DNA of 5,668 bases from Thermomicrobiales bacterium. Lineage in GTDB: Bacteria; Chloroflexota; Chloroflexia; Thermomicrobiales; UBA6265. The notes under the pieces are model-generated. The model worked only from the letters and a program-made list of their open reading frames with translations, had not been told where the DNA came from and did no database searches. Shown one piece after another: positions 1-5,239 of the stretch (within the stretch, counting starts at the first letter, position 1; every line of letters starts with the position of its first letter). Position numbers and translations under genes: made by a program. The stretch lies in the NCBI GenBank assembly GCA_025928535.1, contig JAICJJ010000219.1, positions 1-5,668 on the forward strand. Direction: 5' to 3'.

Positions 1-277
1 TCGCCGAGGACAAGTCGCGCGCGTTTTCGGTCGAGATGACGCCGCCGCCGAGGCGGAGCATCGCCGTTTCGAACGACAGGCGGGTGCGGGTCGACGGCTC
101 GTAGAAGATGGTGGCCAGCACGAAGCCCTGCAACGGCGCCGCGCCGCGCGGCAAGGCGCGCATCCGATCGGCGGCGGCGAAGAGATCCTCGACGGCGGCC
201 CGATCGAACTGGCCGACCTCCACCACGTGCCGAATAGCCTGCCCTGAACGTGTTGAAGGGTCCGTTGCCGCCGTCAT
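1..277 (-). CDS. pyrB: Aspartate carbamoyltransferase catalytic chain, N-terminal part (cut by window edge)
   Basis: This enzyme joins carbamoyl phosphate and L-aspartate to give N-carbamoyl-aspartate, the committed step of pyrimidine synthesis in the cytosol. The 92 visible codons contain [15 protein letters not shown] at residues 58-72, the carbamoyl-phosphate binding signature. Glu rather than Lys before PSTRTR points to aspartate and not ornithine carbamoyltransferase. Residues 16-40 ([18 protein letters not shown] and on) match the usual first helix of the family. The ATG at 275-277 has GGAGG four bases upstream, which supports it. However, family members usually begin near residue 15 here (M-R/K-H), so there is an extension of about 14 residues, and codons 6-14 coincide with a REP-like repeat. 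An alternative start is GTG at codon 18 or 19. The gene lies 62 bp after hicB on the same strand. No pyrR precedes it. The rest of the gene is outside the window. Confidence 0.93.
   Translation of the reverse strand, partial: MTAATDPSTRSGQAIRHVVEVGQFDRAAVEDLFAAADRMRALPRGAAPLQGFVLATIFYEPSTRTRLSFETAMLRLGGGVISTENARDLSSA
238..262. repeat. REP-like small repeat inside the 5' end of pyrB
   Basis: On the plus strand this reads GCCTGCCCTGAACGTGTTGA followed by AGGGT. Its ends CCCT and AGGG are complementary, and AAC/GTT can pair inside. From memory it resembles the dispersed element with the core CCCTGAGC-x-TGTCGAAGGG seen in many GC-rich genomes. A second, diverged relative lies at 5567-5590 in this window. 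Read in the pyrB frame, it encodes residues 6-14 of the predicted protein without a stop. Assignment to a repeat family needs a genome-wide count. Confidence 0.45.
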
Positions 278-309
278 GCGCCCTCCGCCGAGTCAGGTCC
301 ACGTTGCCG

Positions 310-315
310 AGTATA
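310..315 (-). promoter_or_regulatory. Possible -10 box upstream of pyrB
   Basis: The minus strand reads TATACT here, five of six matches to TATAAT, 32 bases before the pyrB ATG. No recognisable -35 hexamer lies at 16-18 bp, and the bases before it (GAC) do not form an extended -10. pyrB may instead be read through from hicAB. The call is weak. Confidence 0.25.
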
Positions 316-339
316 GTCGCGCACACTTCCTCACTTGCG

Positions 340-924
340 CTACGCGACGTTCGAGGTCGTTCTCGCGCAAGCGCCGCGGACGCGGGAGAAACGTCGTATG
401 GTTAACGGTTTGAGACGATTGGCGCGACAAGCGGAATGCGTGCTGTCACGGAAGAGGGCCGCTGGCTCACGATCAGCCACTTCCAGCAATCGCCGCGACG
501 GGCCGTCGGGCACGCGCTGGCCCTGTTCCCACGAGCGGACGGTCGACGTGCTCACGTTGAGCGCGTCGGCGAACACTGCCTGCGACAGCGCGAGTCGTTT
601 CCGGATCGCGCGCACTGCTGCAGCGTCGTAGTTGGGCGCCTTGTCGATCACGATGCGTCGCGCGTGTCTCGGAGGCGTCGGGATCTCACGCCTCAGCAGG
701 CGCAATCCCGACAGCCAGGTGGCGATCGCCTCCTCACCCATCTCCATTGCTGCGGCAACCGTCTTGCCATGGGTGAGCAGGCCACGAAGTTCCGGGACGC
801 TGACGAGATAGAGGTGGTCCTCATCCGACCATCTGATCACGAGCGAATACCGCCGCGCTTCCTCGAGTTCTTCGGCGCTGATCTCTTCTGGAATGGTCAT
901 GGGCACGCTGGCCTCTCTTTCCAT
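340..924 (-). CDS. hicB: HicB-family antitoxin with C-terminal XRE helix-turn-helix
   Basis: This is the antitoxin of a type II HicAB system; HicB proteins bind and neutralise the HicA mRNA interferase and repress their own operon. Residues 26-71 (YSLVIRWSDEDHLYLVSVPE onward, with HGKTVAAAMEMGEEAIATWL) match the HicB partial RNase H-like fold. Residues 101-152 (RKRLALSQAVFADALNVSTS, then TVRSWEQGQRVPDGPSRRLL) form an XRE-type helix-turn-helix. The start at 924 has GAGG eight bases upstream and lies 15 bp after the hicA stop; ATG at 898-900 is a possible alternative. After about residue 158 there is a tail of some 36 residues, rich in Arg and Ser and containing two Cys, that I do not recognise from the family. 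It may be read-through past an eroded stop. The neighbouring hicA makes the assignment firm. Confidence 0.9.
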   Translation of the reverse strand: MEREASVPMTIPEEISAEELEEARRYSLVIRWSDEDHLYLVSVPELRGLLTHGKTVAAAMEMGEEAIATWLSGLRLLRREIPTPPRHARRIVIDKAPNYDAAAVRAIRKRLALSQAVFADALNVSTSTVRSWEQGQRVPDGPSRRLLEVADREPAALFRDSTHSACRANRLKPLTIRRFSRVRGACARTTSNVA

Positions 925-939
925 TGCCGAAGCCTCGGG

Positions 940-1161
940 CTACGCCAAGGGTTCGGCTTTCTCCTTTGATTTTGCGATCGCCATGCGAACCTGCTTCTCG
1001 TGGTAATGATCGGCGTCATCGCCGTCAGCGCCAGAAAGCAAGATCGCCTCCGGGACGTCTGGATGCGCCCACATCGAGTGGCTGCCTTTGCCGCGCTTGG
1101 CGAGCTCTTCAAACCCGGCTTTCGCCAGATCACGCTTGAGTTCGCGAATCTTGCGCGGCAT
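940..1161 (-). CDS. hicA: HicA-family toxin (mRNA interferase)
   Basis: HicA proteins are small double-stranded-RNA-binding-fold ribonucleases that cleave mRNA and arrest growth when not bound by HicB. The 73-residue product has the usual length. It shows the N-terminal helix MPRKIRELKRDLAKAGFEEL and the motif GKGSHSMW at residues 24-31, in which His28 is the expected catalytic residue, then a basic C-terminal helix (HEKQVRMAIAKSKEKAEPLA). The ATG at 1161 is chosen because the family starts there and GGGGAGG lies three bases upstream. The open frame continues further upstream, but that part has no family resemblance and runs through the promoter. hicA is first in the operon with hicB 15 bp downstream, the usual order. 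All key residues are present, so the toxin is probably functional. Confidence 0.92.
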   Translation of the reverse strand: MPRKIRELKRDLAKAGFEELAKRGKGSHSMWAHPDVPEAILLSGADGDDADHYHEKQVRMAIAKSKEKAEPLA

Positions 1162-1183
1162 CGACCTCCCCGTCCCTTGCTTA

Positions 1184-1212
1184 ACAGTAACACCGAGTGT
1201 TGCTTCACACAA
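1184..1212 (-). promoter_or_regulatory. Predicted hicAB promoter
   Basis: On the minus strand TTGTGT (1207-1212) and TACTGT (1184-1189) are separated by exactly 17 bp, a reasonable sigma-70 arrangement with imperfect boxes. Transcription would begin near 1177, giving a leader of about 16 bases that contains the Shine-Dalgarno sequence GGGGAGG at 1165-1171. The promoter assignment is from sequence alone. Confidence 0.5.
1189..1201. promoter_or_regulatory. Palindromic operator candidate for HicB autoregulation
   Basis: AACACCGAGTGTT consists of perfect 5-bp arms (AACAC/GTGTT) around CGA. It lies in the spacer of the predicted hicAB promoter and touches the last base of the -10 box, so a bound protein would block RNA polymerase. 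HicB here carries an XRE domain, a DNA-binding module known to bind short palindromes. That HicB binds this site is inference. Confidence 0.45.
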
Positions 1213-1285
1213 CGGGGGCGCGATCCGATTGATGACGCAAGCGAACTCTGGCAACCCACGGCCAGAGCAGGCGCGACTGGCCGGG

Positions 1286-1291
1286 TATAGT
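1286..1291 (+). promoter_or_regulatory. Possible -10 box for the metallo-hydrolase gene
   Basis: TATAGT lies 57 bases before the ATG at 1349. It matches TATAAT at five of six positions, but no convincing -35 box is present at 16-18 bp. The surrounding GTATAGTC recurs at 311-318 in front of pyrB, so it may be part of a short regulatory motif rather than a plain -10 box. Confidence 0.28.
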
Positions 1292-1348
1292 CTCGGGACA
1301 CGAAATCGATCCGCGCGAGCGAGGCAACTCCCGTTCCCGGAGGGCGCG

Positions 1349-2239
1349 ATGCTGGTCGAATTGGGTCCGCGCACATTCGTCGCCCCCGGCGGGGTGAATG
1401 TCGGTGTGCTGCGGGGCGACGATGGGCGACTCGTTCTGATCGACGCCGGGCTGAACGAGACGAGCGCGAAAAAGGCGCTCAAGGCGGCGCGGGACGAAGC
1501 CGGCGGCCAGGTGGCCGCGATCGTGACAACCCACGCCCACGCCGATCATTTCGGCGGGAACGCGGCGGTCGTCAAACGCACCGGCGCGAAGGTCTACGCG
1601 CCCGCCTTCGACGAAGCCTTCCTGCGCTACCCCCTCTTGCAGCCGATCGCGCTCTACGGCGGCGCCGATCCGCTCGACACCCTGCGCGGCAATTTTCTCT
1701 TCGCCGATCCGAGCCCGGTCGATATCGTGATCGAACCGGGACCGTTGACGATCGCGGGCATCGAGATGGAGATCATCCCCCTCTTCGGGCATTCGCCGGG
1801 GCAAATCGGCGTGCTGGTCGACGACGTCTTTTATTGCGCCGATGTCGTCTTGCCGGCGAGCGTGCTCGACAAGTACCGGATTCCCTATCTCTTTTCCGTC
1901 ACCGACCATCTCGCCGCGCTGGAACGCGCCCAGGCCGTCCCGTGCAAGGCGGCGGTTCCGGGGCATGGTCCGGTCGTCGACGACCTCGGATCGTTGATCG
2001 ATCTCAATCGGTCCCTGGTCGAACAGGTCGCCGAGCGGGTGGTCGCGTTCGCCCGCGAACCGGTCGACGCGGGTCAGATCCTGGCCGATCTGCTGACGCA
2101 TTTCGGCGCGAACCTGACCGACGCGCCAGGCTATTACTTGCTCCAACCAACGGCGTTCGCGTTCGTCAGCCATCTTCATCGGCAGGGCCGGCTCCGCCAT
2201 GAGGTGCGCGACGGCCGCTCGCTCTGGATCGCCGCCTGA
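1349..2239 (+). CDS. Metallo-beta-lactamase-fold hydrolase with C-terminal helical/winged-helix-like region
   Basis: This 296-residue cytosolic protein belongs to the MBL-fold superfamily, whose binuclear metal centre hydrolyses thioesters, lactams, phosphodiesters or nucleic acids depending on subgroup. All ligand motifs are visible: HAHADH at residues 62-67, GHSPGQ with His148, the bridging Asp165 in FYCADVV, and His206 in PGHGP. IDAG at 31-34 and GGVN at 14-17 are typical of the N-terminal strands. Residues 225-296 are helical and end in FVSHLHRQGRLRHEVRDGRS, which looks like the small winged-helix cap of LACTB2-like members. Start: ATG at 1349 with GGAGG five bases upstream; the frame is open further upstream but has no conserved sequence there. 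There is no signal peptide. The gene is monocistronic in appearance and divergent from hicA. Substrate cannot be deduced; a glyoxalase II-like or LACTB2-like role are both possible. Confidence 0.9.
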   Translation: MLVELGPRTFVAPGGVNVGVLRGDDGRLVLIDAGLNETSAKKALKAARDEAGGQVAAIVTTHAHADHFGGNAAVVKRTGAKVYAPAFDEAFLRYPLLQPIALYGGADPLDTLRGNFLFADPSPVDIVIEPGPLTIAGIEMEIIPLFGHSPGQIGVLVDDVFYCADVVLPASVLDKYRIPYLFSVTDHLAALERAQAVPCKAAVPGHGPVVDDLGSLIDLNRSLVEQVAERVVAFAREPVDAGQILADLLTHFGANLTDAPGYYLLQPTAFAFVSHLHRQGRLRHEVRDGRSLWIAA

Positions 2240-2249
2240 GGCAAGTCCG

Positions 2250-2264
2250 GGCCGAGGTTCGGCC
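2250..2264 (+). terminator. Short stem-loop just after the metallo-hydrolase gene
   Basis: GGCCGA-GGT-TCGGCC forms a perfect 6-bp stem with a 3-base loop 10 bases after the TGA. There is no T-tract; the downstream sequence is ACATCAGTCGTC. It could act as a GC-rich terminator or an mRNA 3' end stabiliser. Confidence 0.4.
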
Positions 2265-2584
2265 ACATCAGTCGTCTTATCCCGATACTTGGCATTCCTG
2301 CCGCATCAGCGCCGCCCGCTTGAGCGCGCGGACGACGCGGTGGCATTCGGGCTGCATCTCCTGGTTATGGAAACCGGACCGCACGCCATGGCGATCCGTG
2401 CCGTCGGAAGCCCGGATGGGCGAACGAAAGGACGTCGAACGCCGTCGCACGAGTGGCGATCGATCACTGTCCCGCGCCGGACCGCGCCGGCGGGAACAGT
2501 CGGACCTGTTTGACCTCCCACCCGTGCCGACGGGCCCGAACCTGCCGACTCGAGCGGGGCGATCCGCGATGAAAGAGGCAGCGA
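2265..2584. other. Intergenic region without a convincing gene
   Basis: About 320 bp between the metallo-hydrolase gene and the stress-type cluster. It holds the hairpin at 2466-2500 and the ribosome binding site AAAGAGG at 2572-2578 for the next gene. A TTGACC at 2510-2515 resembles a -35 box, but nothing like a -10 follows at suitable spacing. On the minus strand, 2277-2384 reads as a short frame with strongly GC-biased third positions near its end (…RALKRAALMRQECQVSG, then TAA), which may be a gene remnant. It has no good ribosome binding site and I do not recognise it. Confidence 0.5.
2466..2500. other. Stem-loop in the leader of the four-gene cluster
   Basis: ACTGT plus CCCGC (2466-2475) pairs with GCGGG plus ACAGT (2490-2500), giving 10 bp with one bulged A at 2495 and a 14-base GC-rich loop. 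It ends 85 bases before the ATG at 2585. It may be a leader structure, an operator for a dimeric regulator, or a terminator without a T-tract. No family is recognised. Confidence 0.4.
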
Positions 2585-3250
2585 ATGAACAGCGAATCGA
2601 TCAGGACCCATCTTCCCAATGGCGAAACGATCCCGGTGTACGACCGCATGCTCGGCGAATCGCCGCTTGAAACGCGGTTCGAGCCGAGCACGATCTCGAC
2701 CGTCGCTCCCGGCGAGCAGATCGCGCCGGCGCGCTCGTTGGTGCAATGGGGGCCGATCCTGGCCGGATTTTTCTCGGCAACCGCCATCTTCCTGGTGCTG
2801 ACCGCGCTCGGCATCGCGATCGGCGCGTCGGTCCTCGAGCCGCGGGCCGGCGGCATCGCAATCGGACCGTGGCCGGCGGTCTGGGCGGCGATCACGATCA
2901 TCGTCGCGTTTCTCGTCGGCGGCTGGGTCGCCTCGCGCTCGACGTTGTTCGGGAGCCGCTATTCGCATCTGATGGACGGATTCGTCGTCGGCGCGGCGGG
3001 CTTGACGATGATCGTCTGGGGAAGCACGATCGGCCTGGCTGATCTGTTCGGCGCGATCGGGCAAGACGTGAGCCGCATCATGGCGTCTGCCGGCGCGACC
3101 AGTCCGCAGGCGTTCGATCTGGTCCGCCAGGGCGGATTCATCACCTTCGTCTGGTTCCTGCTGCCGCTCCTCGCGGCGACGCTCGGCGGCTATCTCGGCC
3201 AATTTCAGCGCGTCGACATCGTTCGCCGCCACGTCAGCGTGACGCGCTGA
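2585..3250 (+). CDS. Four-helix membrane protein, paralogue of the protein at 4366-5145
   Basis: The product has 221 residues and is an integral membrane protein of unknown function. A hydrophilic N-terminal tail of about 52 residues contains ETIPVYDRMLG at 14-24. Membrane segments are predicted near 55-82 (WGPILAG…ALGIAIGAS), 97-117 (VWAAITIIVAFLVGGWVA), 132-157 and 184-205. Glycine-rich, small-residue faces in these helices suggest tight packing. Basic residues in the tail, at R118 and at the C-terminus (RRHVSVTR) put both ends in the cytosol. It resembles the loose group sometimes annotated PhnA-like or YrzE-like membrane proteins, which share a WGxxxAG start and a GGWVA second helix; this is from memory and is not firm. 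AAAGAGG six bases before ATG 2585 fixes the start. It is the first gene of the plus-strand cluster; the next gene starts 248 bp later. Confidence 0.85.
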   Translation: MNSESIRTHLPNGETIPVYDRMLGESPLETRFEPSTISTVAPGEQIAPARSLVQWGPILAGFFSATAIFLVLTALGIAIGASVLEPRAGGIAIGPWPAVWAAITIIVAFLVGGWVASRSTLFGSRYSHLMDGFVVGAAGLTMIVWGSTIGLADLFGAIGQDVSRIMASAGATSPQAFDLVRQGGFITFVWFLLPLLAATLGGYLGQFQRVDIVRRHVSVTR

Positions 3251-3254
3251 TCGG

Positions 3255-3304
3255 CGGCAGGATTCGTTCGTTCGCACATGGGCCGGCCCGGGAGTCGCCT
3301 GCCG
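3255..3304. other. Long inverted repeat after the first membrane protein gene
   Basis: CGGCAGG (3255-3261) and CCTGCCG (3298-3304) are perfect 7-bp arms around 36 bases that include the palindrome GGGCCGGCCC (3280-3289). It begins four bases after the TGA, where a terminator or 3' stabiliser would lie. No T-tract follows. The rest of 3251-3498 has a 5-bp hairpin CCATC-CGC-GATGG (3385-3397) and the 12-bp palindrome CGCCGGCCGGCG (3428-3439). TTGACG at 3349-3354 has no matching -10 at normal spacing. Confidence 0.35.
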
Positions 3305-3498
3305 GACGCGGCTCATGCGCCGAACGATTCCGTTCGCGTCCATTTCACTTGACGTTAGAAGTGGTTGCGACGCTCGCATGATCGCCATCCGCGATGGGTG
3401 GCACACGCGATGCGTTTATGCCTGTGTCGCCGGCCGGCGCCCGCCGCCAGCGAGCGACGAACGCAAGCGCCCGGACGGGCATGAGAAGGGATAGCGCA

Positions 3499-4290
3499 AT
3501 GGCTAGGCAAGACTGGCAGACCACGATCGCCGACGGCATGTCGGTATACGGTTCGGATGGCGACAAAGTCGGCACGATCGTTTCGGTCGGCCCAAGTTAC
3601 GTCGTCGTCGAGAAGGGATTTTTCTTCCCCACCGATTACTACATCCCGTTCAGCGCGATCGCGAGCCAGACCGAAAACGGCGTCTACCTCAACGTCACCA
3701 AGGACGCCGCGCTCAACCAGGGTTGGGATGTCGTTCCCACCACCACGACAGGCGCCGTCACCGATACCGGGCTGCGGACGAACGAGAACCTGGCGGCCGG
3801 CACGACCGCGGCGGGCTGGACCGGAGCCGCGGCCAATCAACCGCTGGCGACCGGCCGAACGCTCGAAGAAGGCGAAACCGTCGTCGTCCCGGTCTACGAG
3901 GAAGAGTTGACCGCGACCAAGACGCCGTACGAGCGGGGCGAGGTCCGGGTCGAGAAAGATGTCGTCACCGAGCAGCGCGTGCTCGACGTGCCGGTCACGG
4001 AAGAAGAGGTGCGCGTGCAGCGCCGCGCCGTCGATCGGCCGGTCGCGCCGGGCGACCATGCCTTCGAGGAAGGCGTGATCGAGGTTCCGCTGCGCGGCGA
4101 AGACGTCGAGTTGCAAAAGCGGGTCCGGGTGGCCGAAGAAGTCGAGATCACCAAGGAGCCGGTGCAGCGGACGGAACAGGTTGCGGGCACGGTCCGGCGT
4201 GAAGAAGTGCACATCGACGACGCCGGCCTCGGCGATGTCGTGGCCGACGAGGCGACCCGCAACGCCGAGCGCCGCAACCCACCGCTTTAG
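3499..4290 (+). CDS. DUF2171/PRC-barrel-like plus DUF2382 (YsnF/AvaK-type) stress protein
   Basis: A soluble 263-residue protein. Residues 11-76 (MSVYGSDGDKVGTIVSVGPS, then YYIPFSAIASQ and GVYLNVTKD) fit the DUF2171/PRC-barrel-like beta domain. A Thr/Ala/Gly-rich linker follows at 77-122. Residues 123-240 carry DUF2382, with its repeating VPVYEEEL, VRVEKDVVTEQRV, VPLRGEDVEL and VRREEVHID strands; the region is highly charged and has internal quasi-repeats. DUF2382 proteins include Bacillus YsnF (general stress) and cyanobacterial AvaK; the biochemical role is not established. There is no signal peptide or membrane segment. Start: ATG 3499 with AAGGG eight bases upstream is preferred over the in-frame ATG at 3481, which has no ribosome binding site. 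The gene lies between two paralogous membrane protein genes, suggesting it acts with them at the membrane's inner face (inference). Confidence 0.9.
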   Translation: MARQDWQTTIADGMSVYGSDGDKVGTIVSVGPSYVVVEKGFFFPTDYYIPFSAIASQTENGVYLNVTKDAALNQGWDVVPTTTTGAVTDTGLRTNENLAAGTTAAGWTGAAANQPLATGRTLEEGETVVVPVYEEELTATKTPYERGEVRVEKDVVTEQRVLDVPVTEEEVRVQRRAVDRPVAPGDHAFEEGVIEVPLRGEDVELQKRVRVAEEVEITKEPVQRTEQVAGTVRREEVHIDDAGLGDVVADEATRNAERRNPPL

Positions 4291-4302
4291 GCAGCGACGC
4301 AA

Positions 4303-4326
4303 GCCGGCGGCTACCCGGCCGCCGGC
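4303..4326. other. Perfect 9-bp GC stem-loop between the DUF2382 gene and the second membrane protein gene
   Basis: GCCGGCGGC (4303-4311) and GCCGCCGGC (4318-4326) are perfect complements around the loop TACCCG, starting 12 bases after the stop codon. No T-tract follows. The ribosome binding site of the next gene starts 25 bases later, so the stem could act as a partial terminator, a processing site or a stabiliser that sets the ratio between the two genes. Confidence 0.5.
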
Positions 4327-4365
4327 CCTCGCCCCACGTTCGCGTGTGCGTAAAGGAGGCTCCGT

Positions 4366-5145
4366 ATGGACATTCAACAACCCGGGACAGGAGCGCCCGG
4401 GTCCGAGACGATCCCGCCGAGCGATCGGGTCGTTGGGCGGACATCGTTCGCGAACCGCCTGCCGTTTGCGGCCGACGCCGGCATTCTGACCGGCCAAAAC
4501 GTCATGACCGTTCGCGACCGGGTGCAATGGGGCCCGATTCTGGCCGGCATCTTTTCGGCCGCGGTGCTCTTCTTGCTGTTCACGACGCTCGGTCTCGGCA
4601 TCGGGGCGTCGGCCATCGAACCGAGGACCGGCGCGCAGACGGTCGGCACCTGGGCCGCGGTCTGGGGCATCATCACCGCCATCATCGCCTTCTTCATTGG
4701 CGGTTGGGTCGCGGCGAAAACGGCGGCGGTCGGCGGCTCGTTTGCCGGCCTGATGAATGGATTGGTCGTCGGCGCGGCGACGCTGCTCTTCGTCATCTGG
4801 ATGACCGCCACCGGGCTCGGCAACATGTTCGGCATCATCGGCGCGAATGTCGGCGGTATCCTGAACGCCGTCGCGAACACCGCCGGCAACACCGTCACGA
4901 CCACGCCGGTCACGCCGAACCAGGCGGTCAACAACGCGCAGAATGCGGCCAATCAGGCGGTCAACAACGCGCAGACCACCTTGGCGCAGGCGAACAATCC
5001 AAACACCTACAACACGGTCAAGAATGGCGCGTTCCTTACCTTCTTCGCGCTGTTGCTGCCGCTCATCGCCGCCGGCCTCGGCGGGCTCGCCGGCCAGAAT
5101 CAGCGTGAGGAGTTGATCAGCGGCTCGGCGGCCGCCAACGGCTGA
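4366..5145 (+). CDS. Four-helix membrane protein with Asn/Gln-rich loop, paralogue of the protein at 2585-3250
   Basis: A 259-residue integral membrane protein of unknown function. The cytosolic tail has ETIPPSDRVVG at 14-24, matching its paralogue at the same positions. Membrane segments are predicted near 55-82 (WGPILAGIFSA…GLGIGAS), 97-117 (ITAIIAFFIGGWVA), 130-158 and 222-243. Residues 53-119 match the paralogue without gaps, about 40 of 67 identical by hand count. It differs by a longer loop (about 160-220) between helices 3 and 4, rich in Asn, Thr, Ala and Gln, with NQAVNNAQ repeated at 185-192 and 196-203. If both ends are cytosolic this loop faces outside. AAAGGAGG, six bases before ATG 4366, is the strongest ribosome binding site in the window. 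The gene is 75 bp after the DUF2382 gene and 94 bp before the CsbD-like gene, likely co-transcribed. Confidence 0.87.
   Translation: MDIQQPGTGAPGSETIPPSDRVVGRTSFANRLPFAADAGILTGQNVMTVRDRVQWGPILAGIFSAAVLFLLFTTLGLGIGASAIEPRTGAQTVGTWAAVWGIITAIIAFFIGGWVAAKTAAVGGSFAGLMNGLVVGAATLLFVIWMTATGLGNMFGIIGANVGGILNAVANTAGNTVTTTPVTPNQAVNNAQNAANQAVNNAQTTLAQANNPNTYNTVKNGAFLTFFALLLPLIAAGLGGLAGQNQREELISGSAAANG
4921..4974 (+). repeat. 33-bp-period tandem duplication inside the second membrane protein gene
   Basis: An identical 21-base stretch, starting CAGGCGGTCAACAACGCG, occurs at 4921-4941 and 4954-4974. The period of 33 bp keeps the frame and gives the 11-residue protein repeat NQAVNNAQ-NAA / NQAVNNAQ-TTL. Exact identity at third positions indicates a recent duplication or gene conversion. 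Confidence 0.85.
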
Positions 5146-5182
5146 CCGGTCGGCACAATCACCACAATGCGTTCAACCGAAA

Positions 5183-5218
5183 GCCGGGAGCGAACGACAC
5201 GGTTCGTCCGCTTCCGGC
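5183..5218. other. Strong stem-loop just upstream of the CsbD-like gene
   Basis: The arms 5183-5197 and 5204-5218 pair over 14 of 15 positions (one G-T wobble, one A/C mismatch at 5193/5208) around the 6-base loop CACGGT. The stem ends eight bases before the AGGAGG ribosome binding site of the next gene. It could be a terminator for the upstream genes, a processing site, or an element that shields the ribosome binding site. There is no T-tract. Confidence 0.5.
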
Positions 5219-5239
5219 CTGGCAGAGGAGGATCGGATC

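Noticed and set aside
340..1161. hicAB considered as part of an antiphage or mobile island
   Set aside because: No integrase, transposase, attachment site or other defence gene is visible, and pyrB next to it is a housekeeping gene.
1205..2266. Minus-strand open frame of about 353 codons opposite the metallo-hydrolase
   Set aside because: The opposite strand encodes a complete metal-binding motif set; this frame is an antisense shadow.
2367..2513. 48-codon plus-strand frame (METGPHAMAIRAV…) upstream of the first membrane protein gene
   Set aside because: No Shine-Dalgarno sequence and no recognisable family; it runs through the hairpin at 2466-2500.
2306..3406. Long minus-strand open frame (about 366 codons) opposite the first membrane protein gene
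   Set aside because: Arg/Asp/Ala-rich shadow with no motif; the plus-strand frame has membrane helices, a ribosome binding site and a paralogue nearby.
3378..3494. Small frame of 38 codons (MIAIRDGWHTRC…) ending five bases before the DUF2382 start
   Set aside because: Considered as a leader peptide, but it has no ribosome binding site and no regulatory codon run. Its only support is its position.
3355..4527. Long minus-strand open frame (about 390 codons) opposite the DUF2382 gene
   Set aside because: Antisense to a gene with clear family motifs; its Asp/Arg/Gly-rich translation has no recognisable domain and is the usual shadow of a GC-rich gene.
4344..5108. Plus-strand frame of 254 codons overlapping the second membrane protein gene
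   Set aside because: His/Arg-rich frame-shifted reading of the same DNA, without domains; the AAAGGAGG site and paralogy support the other frame.
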